5,659 bases of DNA from Acidobacteriota bacterium (lineage in GTDB: Bacteria > Acidobacteriota > Vicinamibacteria > Vicinamibacterales > UBA2999): contig CANIAI010000177.1 of the NCBI GenBank assembly GCA_947465275.1, positions 1 through 5,659 of the forward strand, given 5' to 3'. The notes under the pieces were generated by a model. That model had not been told where the DNA came from. It ran no database searches and saw nothing but the letters and a program-made list of their open reading frames with translations. Shown here piece after piece: positions 1 through 5,659 of this stretch (positions are counted from its first letter, which is position 1; each line of letters opens with the position of its first letter). The position numbers and the translations under genes are program-made.

Positions 1-406
1 CGAGGTAGGCGTCGATGCGCAGGTTCTCGCGCGCGAGCGCCCGCAGGCGGACGTCGTCGAGTCCCGTGTCGGCGAACACGCGCGCCGCGCCGCCGACGAG
101 CCGCCCCCGCAGTCGGGCCTCTTCGCGATCGACCAGCTCGCGCGCCGGCTCCGGCGGCGGAAAGCGCTCGACCTCACCCAGCAGGAGCTGGCGCTCGACC
201 CAGGCGTCGACGGGGGTGGCATCGGCCGCACGGGCCGTGAACCCGAGCAGCTGCGCCGCCCGCACGTCCGACTGCATCGCCGGTACGCCGTTCACCCGGG
301 CTACCACCCGGTCGATCAGCTGCTGCGCGCGCGCCGCCGGCGCCAGGTACGAACAGACCAGCGCCGCCAGGATGACCGCGCGCATCGACGTCGCTCTCGT
401 CCGCAT
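1..406 (-). CDS. SurA-like periplasmic chaperone / peptidylprolyl isomerase family protein, N-terminal part only
   Basis: The frame from the ATG at 404-406 stays open to the left edge (135 codons seen, no stop), so the gene is cut by the window. Residues 1-27 form a signal peptide with an A-R-A cleavage site before Q28. The mature start, with I-D-R-V-V-A-R-V-N-G-V-P at 31-42 and S-D-V at 46-48, matches the SurA N-terminal pattern (VD-x-I-x-A-x-V-N-x-x-x-I/V-x-x-SDV). Three helix-like segments follow in the SurA order: about 66-82 with E-R-Q-L-L-L, 86-103, and G-L-D-D-V-R-L-R-A-L at 115-124. SurA N-domains bind unfolded outer-membrane proteins in the periplasm and hand them to BamA (family knowledge). 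Whether PpiC isomerase domains follow cannot be seen, so isomerase activity is not shown. A second Met (383-385, residue 8) gives a more typical signal peptide and has a weak GAGAG eight bases upstream; either start is possible. The start is coupled to the Omp85 stop. Confidence 0.8.
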   Translation of the reverse strand, partial: MRTRATSMRAVILAALVCSYLAPAARAQQLIDRVVARVNGVPAMQSDVRAAQLLGFTARAADATPVDAWVERQLLLGEVERFPPPEPARELVDREEARLRGRLVGGAARVFADTGLDDVRLRALARENLRIDAYL

Positions 407-408
407 CA
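404..408 (-). promoter_or_regulatory. TGATG stop/start overlap between the Omp85 gene and the SurA-like gene
   Basis: The Omp85 stop TGA (408-406) shares one base with the ATG (406-404) of the SurA-like gene, repeating the arrangement at 3385-3389. No clear Shine-Dalgarno precedes it. If the later ATG at 383-385 is the real start, the genes would instead be separated by about 20 bases and a weak GAGAG could serve as ribosome-binding site, so this overlap is less certain than the other one. Confidence 0.7.
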
Positions 409-3387
409 GAAGGCCTGCCCCAACGAGACGTGCAGCACGTACGGCCGCTCGAGCTGCCCAGGCACGAGCTCGCGCCGATCGAGGTTGAACCCGACGTCCA
501 CCCGGATGGGGCCCACCGGCGAGCGATAGCGGAAGCCGAAGCCGGCGGCGCTGCGCAGGTCGGTCAGGTCCATGTCGCTGACGCGCTGGTAGATGTTGCC
601 CGCGTCGAGGAAGCCGACCAGCTCCGCCCGCTGCTTCAGCACGCCGACGCGCAGCTCGGCGTTGAGGACGATCTCACCGTTGCCCCCCGTCGGGAAACCG
701 GTCGGGCTGATCGTGCTCGCGCCACCGAGCCTGTCGAGCGAGAAGCCGCGGACGGTGGTGTCGCCACCCGCGAAGAAGCGCTCGCTCGCGGGCAGGTCCT
801 GCACCATCTCCCGGACGACGGCGCCGGTCGTCTCATCGAGGCTCGTGACCTCGCGCGGAAAGCCGTGCGCCGCCCCGAGCCTGGCGCCGAGGGCGAGGAT
901 CGTGCGGCGCTTCGCCGGCAGCGGCAGGTAGGCGAACCCCTGTACGAACGTCTTGACGAAGCCGACCTCCGAGCCGATGCTGCGCGCGGCCAGCTCGCCG
1001 TCGGCAACCGTGAAGGTGCCGCGGTTGGGGTACAGCACGTCGTCGCGCGTGTCACGGATGAACGATGCCGACCCCTTCGACAGGCGCACCTGCGGGAACA
1101 GGCGGTCGATGAGCGGCTTCTCGGCGGCGGTGATGTGCTCGTCGAAGAGACGCGTGCGCTCGAACGAGTAGCGCCCGGCCAGGCTGTACCGGGGAGAGAG
1201 CCGGAAGCCGGCCTCGGCGCGCACCTCGCGGGTGATGAAGTTGAAGCTCGATCGGATCGCCTGGTCGAGGATGCCGGTGACCAGGAGGTCCGCGGGCAGT
1301 CCGAACACCTTCGGCTCGCGATACGTCGCATAGACACGGTATTCGTTGAAGCCGTAGTTGGTGCCCTCGACGGTACCCGCCGTGGTGCCGGTCGTGCTCG
1401 AGGGGACCGTGGTGCCAGACACCCCGATGTCGCGTGCCCGCAGGCTGGCGCGTCCGAACAGGTTCACCGCGCGGTTCTTGCCCCAGAGATTGCGCCGCCC
1501 GATCTCGAAGAAGCCCCGCGGCGCCACCTCGAGCCGTTCCTCGGCCTGGCCGCTGTCGCTGGCGGGCCGGAGCCGGGTGCCGCCCTCGAGCCCGCCGCCG
1601 TAGCCGACGGTCGTCGGCGGCGCCTCCTCGACCTGGACGAGCACGTCCCGGCGCGCCTCTCCCGGGTGCGTCACCGAGCTCACCTGGATGCGACGGAACA
1701 ACCCGAGGGCGCCGAGCCGTTGCTGGCTCTCGAGCAGCGCCGCGAATCCGAGCGGGTCGCCCGGCTTCAGGGTCAACTCGCGCTCGATCGTCGACGTGCG
1801 CGTGCGGCGATTGCCGATGACGATCACGTGGTCGACGATCGCCTGCGGGCCCTCGGTGATCGTATAGGTCACGTCGGCGCGCGTGTCGCCGGCGGCGAGT
1901 GTCACGGTCGGGGTGACGACGGCCGCGTCGTACCCGCGATTCCGGTACTCGAGTTCGAGCGTGTCGCGGTCGCCGGCGACCTCGGCTTCCGAGAACGGAC
2001 GGCCGGGGATGCCGGTGAGCAGCGGGCGAAGCGCCGCCTCGCCCACGACGGCATTGCCGACGAGGCGGACGTCGCCGATCGTCGTGCGGGGACCTTCGAC
2101 GATCGTGAGCGCGACGGCGACCCGGCGGTCGCCGCCAGCCTCGTCGGCCACGCCGGTCACCTCGCCCCGCACGGTCGGCCGCGTGTAGCCGCGGCTGCGG
2201 TAACTGTTCCGGATGGCCGCGACACCGGTGTCGAGCGTCTCCTGCACGAACACCGCGTCCGGACGCAGCGGGAGCACCGCCAGCAGGTCGGCCGTCGGCA
2301 CGCTCGCGTTGCCGGTGATCGTCACGCCATCGACGAGCGACCGGCGTCCCCGCGTCACCGTGAAGGTGATCGCCAGCGTGCCCGGCGCCTCGCGGCGCGC
2401 GTACTCGGCTCGGGCGTCACGGTAGCCGCGGGCGTGCAGGTAGTCCTCGATCGCGCGGGTGGAATCCTCGAGGAGGTCCTGCTCGACCGAGGCCTCGGCC
2501 AGCACCGGCACGAGCCTGGAGCGATCGGCCGCAGGAAGCTCGTCGCCGGCGAAGACCACCGATACCTTCGGCCCGCGCTCGAGGGTCACGGTGACCGCCG
2601 CGGTGTCGTCCGGCTGCACGCGGTTCGTGTGCGTCGCCCGTGCCTGGTAATAGCCGTCGGCGCGCAGGCGGGCCTCGTAGCGCCCGAGGCCGCGCCCGAT
2701 GGCGTCGGCGTCGTACGGCTCGCCGACCCTCAGTCGCGCCTCATCGAGCAGTGCCGCGCGGTCGGCGGGGGAGGCTCCCTCCACGTCGATGCGGCCGATC
2801 GGCAGGCGGCGGCCCGCCTGGATCTCGACCACCATCGAGGCGCGGTCCGGGTCGTGCGTCTCTTCGACGTGCGCCGCCACCTGCGCGCCGACGAAGCCGC
2901 GGCCGCGGTAATAGGCCTGCAGCACCCGCTGCACGTCGGGAATGCGTCCGGCCGACGGGGTACGCCCCACGCGGTCGACCAGCTCGCGCATGACGTCGTC
3001 CGGGCGGAGGACCAGCGCGCCACGGAGCTCGATGCGATCGACCGGATGCAGCGGCACCAGCACCACGCGCACCGCGCCCGCAGGGTCCGCATAGACCTGC
3101 ACGTCCTCGAAGCGGCCGAGGCTCATGAGGTGCGAGATCGTCTCGCGCACGTCGCGCATCGCCAGCGGACGGCCGACGGGGGTCTCGACCAGGTCCAGGA
3201 TGACCGGGTCGACGAGACGGCGGCCTTCCTGCTCGACGGTGATGCCGGTCACGGGACCGTCCGGCAGCGGCACGGCCAGCGGCGCCGGCAGCTGCGCATA
3301 GGCGAGCGGCGCCGCGAGCAGGCCGGTGCCAGCCAGGCACGCGAGGCGCAGCAGCGCCGCAACAGGGGCGGAGAATCGACGGGTCAT
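406..3387 (-). CDS. BamA/TamA-family outer-membrane protein (Omp85) with seven POTRA-like domains
   Basis: Complete Omp85-superfamily barrel protein, 993 residues from the chosen ATG at 3385-3387. The upstream Met at 3453 is in frame but would add 22 Arg-rich residues before the signal peptide and overlap tamB by 67 bases. Residues 1-31 look like a signal peptide with an A-Y-A cleavage site before Q32. Seven POTRA-like repeats follow, at about 45-114, 115-194, 195-273, 274-349, 350-434, 435-515 and 516-593. The last three have the V-x-I/L-x-GN opening, and E-G-P ends repeats 5 and 6. The barrel (about 594-993) has the D-x-R-D...P-N-R-G signature at 779-790, F-x-G-G-x-x-T-V-R-G-F at 872-882 (the loop-6 VRGF motif, R880) and S-P-V-G-P-I-R-x-D-V-G-F at 956-967. 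It ends in a Phe-terminated beta-signal. Length exceeds E. coli BamA (about 800, five POTRAs) and TamA (about 570, three). Its position behind tamB suggests a TamA role, but in phyla lacking a separate TamA, BamA itself pairs with TamB, so I give no symbol. Confidence 0.94.
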   Translation of the reverse strand: MTRRFSAPVAALLRLACLAGTGLLAAPLAYAQLPAPLAVPLPDGPVTGITVEQEGRRLVDPVILDLVETPVGRPLAMRDVRETISHLMSLGRFEDVQVYADPAGAVRVVLVPLHPVDRIELRGALVLRPDDVMRELVDRVGRTPSAGRIPDVQRVLQAYYRGRGFVGAQVAAHVEETHDPDRASMVVEIQAGRRLPIGRIDVEGASPADRAALLDEARLRVGEPYDADAIGRGLGRYEARLRADGYYQARATHTNRVQPDDTAAVTVTLERGPKVSVVFAGDELPAADRSRLVPVLAEASVEQDLLEDSTRAIEDYLHARGYRDARAEYARREAPGTLAITFTVTRGRRSLVDGVTITGNASVPTADLLAVLPLRPDAVFVQETLDTGVAAIRNSYRSRGYTRPTVRGEVTGVADEAGGDRRVAVALTIVEGPRTTIGDVRLVGNAVVGEAALRPLLTGIPGRPFSEAEVAGDRDTLELEYRNRGYDAAVVTPTVTLAAGDTRADVTYTITEGPQAIVDHVIVIGNRRTRTSTIERELTLKPGDPLGFAALLESQQRLGALGLFRRIQVSSVTHPGEARRDVLVQVEEAPPTTVGYGGGLEGGTRLRPASDSGQAEERLEVAPRGFFEIGRRNLWGKNRAVNLFGRASLRARDIGVSGTTVPSSTTGTTAGTVEGTNYGFNEYRVYATYREPKVFGLPADLLVTGILDQAIRSSFNFITREVRAEAGFRLSPRYSLAGRYSFERTRLFDEHITAAEKPLIDRLFPQVRLSKGSASFIRDTRDDVLYPNRGTFTVADGELAARSIGSEVGFVKTFVQGFAYLPLPAKRRTILALGARLGAAHGFPREVTSLDETTGAVVREMVQDLPASERFFAGGDTTVRGFSLDRLGGASTISPTGFPTGGNGEIVLNAELRVGVLKQRAELVGFLDAGNIYQRVSDMDLTDLRSAAGFGFRYRSPVGPIRVDVGFNLDRRELVPGQLERPYVLHVSLGQAF
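1360..1425 (-). other. Thr/Ser/Gly-rich insert in a predicted extracellular loop of the Omp85 barrel
   Basis: Residues about 655-676 of the Omp85 protein are almost only Gly, Ser, Thr and Val, between a strand-like segment ending in R-A-S-L-R-A-R-D and the next strand starting F-N-E-Y-R-V-Y. By alignment of strand order with E. coli BamA (TVGYGGGL as strand 1, FFEIGRRNL as strand 2, RAVNLFGRASL as strand 3), the insert falls in loop 2 on the cell surface. Strand numbering is inferred. Confidence 0.55.
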
Positions 3388-3389
3388 CA
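3385..3389 (-). promoter_or_regulatory. TGATG stop/start overlap between tamB and the Omp85 gene
   Basis: On the minus strand the tamB stop TGA (3389-3387) shares its A with the ATG (3387-3385) of the Omp85 gene. I see no purine-rich Shine-Dalgarno in the preceding 20 bases, which are GC-rich tamB codons ending in Ala-Phe. This arrangement is typical of termination-reinitiation coupling, which would keep the two partners near a fixed ratio. The layout is seen directly; the coupling is inferred. Confidence 0.85.
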
Positions 3390-5659
3390 GAAGGCGTGCC
3401 GGACGCGCACGTCGAGCGCGTAGGTGCGGTCCTCGTTCCGCGAGAGGATCCATGAGAACCGATCGGTCTGGTCGTACTCGAGCAGGACGATCTGGTCGCG
3501 CGTCGACGACGACAGACTGCGTGAGTAGGTGAGGTACACCCGGTCGGACAGGCGCTTCCCGATCGTCACCCGCGCGGCCGGGTCGAGCCGCGACGACTGC
3601 GCGTTGGGGTCGATGAGCGACGGTGTCAGCTGGAAGGTGTCCACGCCGAAGGTCTGCTCGACCACCCGCCCGACCCCCGACGAGATCACGCCCGTCAGCG
3701 CGCGGGTCGCACGGTCGCGCAGGAGCTGCTCCTGCGGGGTGATCGTGCTGTACTGGCGGAACTCCACGTCCCGCCCCGGGGCGACGTCGCTGAACAGCAG
3801 GCTCAGGATCTCGACCTCTGGCAGCGGCGGGTCGGCCGTGAACTCGGGGGTGAAGCGCTCGAGCGTGCCGACGGCCCGCACCGTGACCCGGTAGGTCTGC
3901 GCCGGGACGCGCACGCGCGTCTCGGTTTCGATGTCGAAGAACGGCTGGATTCTGGTCGGGTTGTTGAAGTCGACGGTGCCGCGCGTGACGAGATAGCGGC
4001 GTCCCTCGAAGCTGAAGTCGCCCCGCTCGATGTCGGCGCGCCCGAAGACCAGCGGCTTGTCGAAGGTGCCGCGCAGCTGCAGGTCGGCGCTCGCCTCGAG
4101 CCGCAGCTGCCGGCTCTCGACACGCAGGTTGGACGGCACGCTGAGACGCACGTCGTAGCGCAGCGGAATCGTCGTCTGCACCGTGGCGGGCGCGGCGCCG
4201 GCCACACCGACGCCGGCACCGGGCGCGCCGGGCGCCGTGCTGCCGCCGATGTCGAACAGACTTCCGCCCCCTTCGAGGGCGCGTCGGTACACGGCGTTCC
4301 GCACGACCACGGTGCCGCCGAGCGTCGCGGCGGCGGAGGTGCCCTGCAGGGTGAGGTTCGCGTCCACCAGCGAGCTCATCCCCTCGGGGAAGCGCAGGCG
4401 CATGCCGTCGCCCCGCATCGTCACGTCGACGCGCCCTGGACGATACCCCTCCAGCTCGATACGTCCGCCGAACTGCACCGGCCCGCCGCCGAGGCGTGCC
4501 GAGAGTTCGTCGAGCGTGATCCCGCGCGAGTCGAACCGCACCACCCCGGTCACCGCCTCGAGGGCGTGCGGCAGGTCGAACTCGCGGATGCGGCCGTCCT
4601 GGATGCGCATCGTGCCGCTGACCAGCGGGTCGCGCATCGGCCCATCGATGGCTGCCTCGATCGACGCCTGGCCCGAGCTGCGGACGTTCGTCACGAAGCC
4701 CTGCAGGATGCCCAGGTTCGCCGCCCCGCTCGCGCGCGCGGTGATCCGCTCATTGTGGAGGTCGAGCGCGCCGCTGACCATCAGCTCGGTACCCTCGCCG
4801 ACCAGCCGCAGGTCGGCGATGCGCACGGCGTGCCCCTCGAGTTCGGCGTGCACCGGCACCTGATTCCTGAGCCGATAGTCGAAGAGCCGCAGGTCCAGCC
4901 GGTCCACCGTGGTGTCGACCCGCAGCTTGTCGATGTCGGTCAGGCTGCCGACGGCGTGGATGGTGCCGCTCGCGATCGCGGTAGTGAACGGTGACAGGTC
5001 CGGCTGGAACACCCGGACGTACGGATCGAGCGAGGTGTCGGCGACGTTGAACGTCAGCTCCGCCTGCATGTCGTCGAGCAGCGACACACGGCCGGACCCG
5101 GAGACGGCCAGCCGGGGCGAGGCCGCTTCCATCCGCACCGTCATCATGTCGCCGACGATGCTCAGCGTCCCGGCCACCTGGCCGATGCCCTCGTCCGCGA
5201 CGAAGAGATCACGCACGGTGCCGCGGACGTCATAGCGCGGCTCCTCGAAGGTGCCGCTGCCCCCCGCCGTGAAGTCGATGAAGCCGGTGAGCGGCGGCAG
5301 CGACTCGAAGTGCACGAGCGCGACGCTCTCGACGGGGATGCGGGTGCCGTTGAACTGGAAGGAGTAGGTGCCGCCTTCCCAGTTGACGTACGCGGCGCCG
5401 ACGCCACGTCCGCTGCCCTTGTTGAGCACGATGTTGTCGAGCCGGACGCCCGATCCCTCGAGACGTACCGCACCGGTCGCGCTCTCGAACGGCTCGTCGT
5501 AGGCGACGCCGTCCGCGATCGCCATGTTCCCGAACCCCATCGGCTCGAGGTACTTGCCGTAGACGCGGAACTCACCGGACACCTTGCCGTCGACGTCGTA
5601 GTCGTCGAGCGTGAAGGCGTGACGGAGGTCGGTCATCGGGCGGTCGGTGATGCGGATGA
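3387..5659 (-). CDS. tamB: TamB-family translocation/assembly module protein (DUF490), 5'-truncated
   Basis: This is the C-terminal part of a TamB/YtfN-type protein. TamB family members are anchored in the inner membrane, cross the periplasm as a long beta-taco with a hydrophobic groove, and pair with an Omp85 barrel for outer-membrane biogenesis (family knowledge). The reading frame stays open from the stop at 3387-3389 to the right edge. The Met at 5634-5636 is internal, because in-frame codons reading I-R-I-T-D-R-P precede it, so the N-terminal anchor is outside the window. Counting from that Met, residues 1-520 are repetitive beta-strand material rich in G-x-(hydrophobic) steps. Residues about 521-615 carry the DUF490 hallmarks: G523, P528, G532, G539, G545, a G-x-V-D-F at 553-557, and a closing P-x-P-E-V-E-I-L-S-L-L (604-614). 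The C-terminus alternates hydrophobic residues and ends in H-A-F. A Gly/Ala/Pro-rich stretch (about 456-485) precedes the DUF490 part. The stop overlaps the next start by one base. The family call is firm; the substrate is unknown. Confidence 0.92.
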   Translation of the reverse strand, partial: IRITDRPMTDLRHAFTLDDYDVDGKVSGEFRVYGKYLEPMGFGNMAIADGVAYDEPFESATGAVRLEGSGVRLDNIVLNKGSGRGVGAAYVNWEGGTYSFQFNGTRIPVESVALVHFESLPPLTGFIDFTAGGSGTFEEPRYDVRGTVRDLFVADEGIGQVAGTLSIVGDMMTVRMEAASPRLAVSGSGRVSLLDDMQAELTFNVADTSLDPYVRVFQPDLSPFTTAIASGTIHAVGSLTDIDKLRVDTTVDRLDLRLFDYRLRNQVPVHAELEGHAVRIADLRLVGEGTELMVSGALDLHNERITARASGAANLGILQGFVTNVRSSGQASIEAAIDGPMRDPLVSGTMRIQDGRIREFDLPHALEAVTGVVRFDSRGITLDELSARLGGGPVQFGGRIELEGYRPGRVDVTMRGDGMRLRFPEGMSSLVDANLTLQGTSAAATLGGTVVVRNAVYRRALEGGGSLFDIGGSTAPGAPGAGVGVAGAAPATVQTTIPLRYDVRLSVPSNLRVESRQLRLEASADLQLRGTFDKPLVFGRADIERGDFSFEGRRYLVTRGTVDFNNPTRIQPFFDIETETRVRVPAQTYRVTVRAVGTLERFTPEFTADPPLPEVEILSLLFSDVAPGRDVEFRQYSTITPQEQLLRDRATRALTGVISSGVGRVVEQTFGVDTFQLTPSLIDPNAQSSRLDPAARVTIGKRLSDRVYLTYSRSLSSSTRDQIVLLEYDQTDRFSWILSRNEDRTYALDVRVRHAF
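4182..4271 (-). other. Gly/Ala/Pro-rich low-complexity linker inside TamB
   Basis: About 30 codons of the tamB frame encode a stretch dominated by Gly, Ala, Pro and Val (for example STAPGAPGAGVGVAGAAPA), unlike the amphipathic beta strands on both sides. It falls between the repetitive groove part and the conserved DUF490 C-terminal part. It most likely forms a flexible loop or an insertion leaving the edge of the beta groove. Confidence 0.7.

Noticed and set aside
353..355. Possible lipobox Cys (residue 18) in the SurA-like signal peptide
   Set aside because: The residues before it are A-L-V, a poor lipobox, and an A-R-A signal peptidase I site follows at 25-27 just before the SurA N-domain pattern.
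15..488. Plus-strand open frame of 157 codons over the SurA-like gene and the Omp85 3' end
   Set aside because: The translation is low-complexity Arg/Ser/Ala, typical of shadow frames in G+C-rich DNA, and it crosses a real gene junction on the other strand.
636..1337. Second minus-strand open frame of 233 codons inside the Omp85 gene
   Set aside because: It is out of frame with the barrel-coding frame, and its translation is Ser/Arg/Ala-rich without any motif; the shadow frames at 2741-3340, 3803-4219 and 5162-5575 are rejected for the same reason.
3337..3339. Possible lipobox Cys (residue 17) in the Omp85 signal peptide
   Set aside because: The preceding residues are R-L-A, with Arg at the -3 position, and a normal A-Y-A signal peptidase I site follows at 29-31.
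430..3423. A 997-codon open frame on the plus strand, antisense to almost the whole Omp85 gene
   Set aside because: It is codon-aligned with the Omp85 frame, so stops would appear only where that gene uses TTA, CTA or TCA. A very G+C-rich gene avoids those codons, so the open frame is a by-product. Its translation is Arg/Ala/Asp/His-rich with no domain pattern, while the minus-strand protein has clear Omp85 motifs. It does show that the Omp85 gene has essentially no TTA, CTA or TCA codons.
3388..3453. Upstream Met at 3453 as the start of the Omp85 gene
   Set aside because: It would add 22 Arg-rich residues ahead of a complete signal peptide and overlap tamB by 67 bases. The ATG at 3387 gives a normal signal peptide and a clean TGATG junction.
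4566..4994. Plus-strand open frame of 142 codons antisense to tamB
   Set aside because: It is codon-aligned with tamB and explained by the same lack of TTA/CTA/TCA codons; the product looks like Arg/Ala/Asp shadow sequence.
5634..5636. This ATG as the true start of tamB
   Set aside because: The frame continues open to the right edge with sequence that reads as the same kind of protein, there is no signal anchor after this Met, and TamB proteins are normally much longer than 749 residues.
1..5659. Search for terminators, promoters, tRNAs, inverted repeats, insertion sequences, CRISPR or phage-like signals
   Set aside because: There is no intergenic DNA in the window, base and codon use look uniform, and I saw no spaced repeats or tRNA-like arms. 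Short GC-rich palindromes exist but are expected by chance at this composition.

Overview
The window is very G+C-rich (roughly two thirds or more by eye) and gene-dense. All three genes I can support lie on the minus strand and read from right to left: a TamB-family protein (5' end beyond the right edge), a BamA/TamA-family (Omp85) outer-membrane barrel protein (complete), and the first 135 codons of a SurA-like periplasmic chaperone/foldase (3' end beyond the left edge). The presence of an outer membrane implies a diderm bacterium. The long seven-POTRA Omp85 directly behind tamB, followed by a SurA-N protein, together with the wording of the proteins, reminds me of Acidobacteriota (Vicinamibacteria-like). 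That placement is from recall and inference; Myxococcota or another G+C-rich diderm phylum is not excluded.

Layout. 5659 to 3387 (minus): at least 757 codons of the TamB C-terminal part, ending in the conserved DUF490/TamB domain. 3387 to 406 (minus): Omp85 protein of 993 residues with a signal peptide, seven POTRA-like repeats and a 16-stranded-type barrel. 406 to the left edge (minus): signal peptide plus SurA N-terminal domain. The two gene junctions are both TGATG, with stop and start sharing one base, and there is no intergenic DNA. I see no promoter, terminator, RNA gene, mobile element, repeat array or CRISPR. The operon promoter must lie to the right of the window.

How the genes work together. 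TamB proteins are inner-membrane-anchored, groove-shaped beta proteins that span the periplasm and dock on an Omp85 barrel. SurA-like proteins escort unfolded outer-membrane proteins to Omp85 machines. A single transcript encoding an inner-membrane-to-outer-membrane bridge, its barrel partner and a periplasmic chaperone is a coherent outer-membrane biogenesis unit (protein insertion and/or lipid transport). I see no sign of a wholly new system. The points worth a second look are the seven POTRA repeats, the matched beta-signal-like C-termini of the two partners, the identical coupled junctions and the low-complexity inserts.
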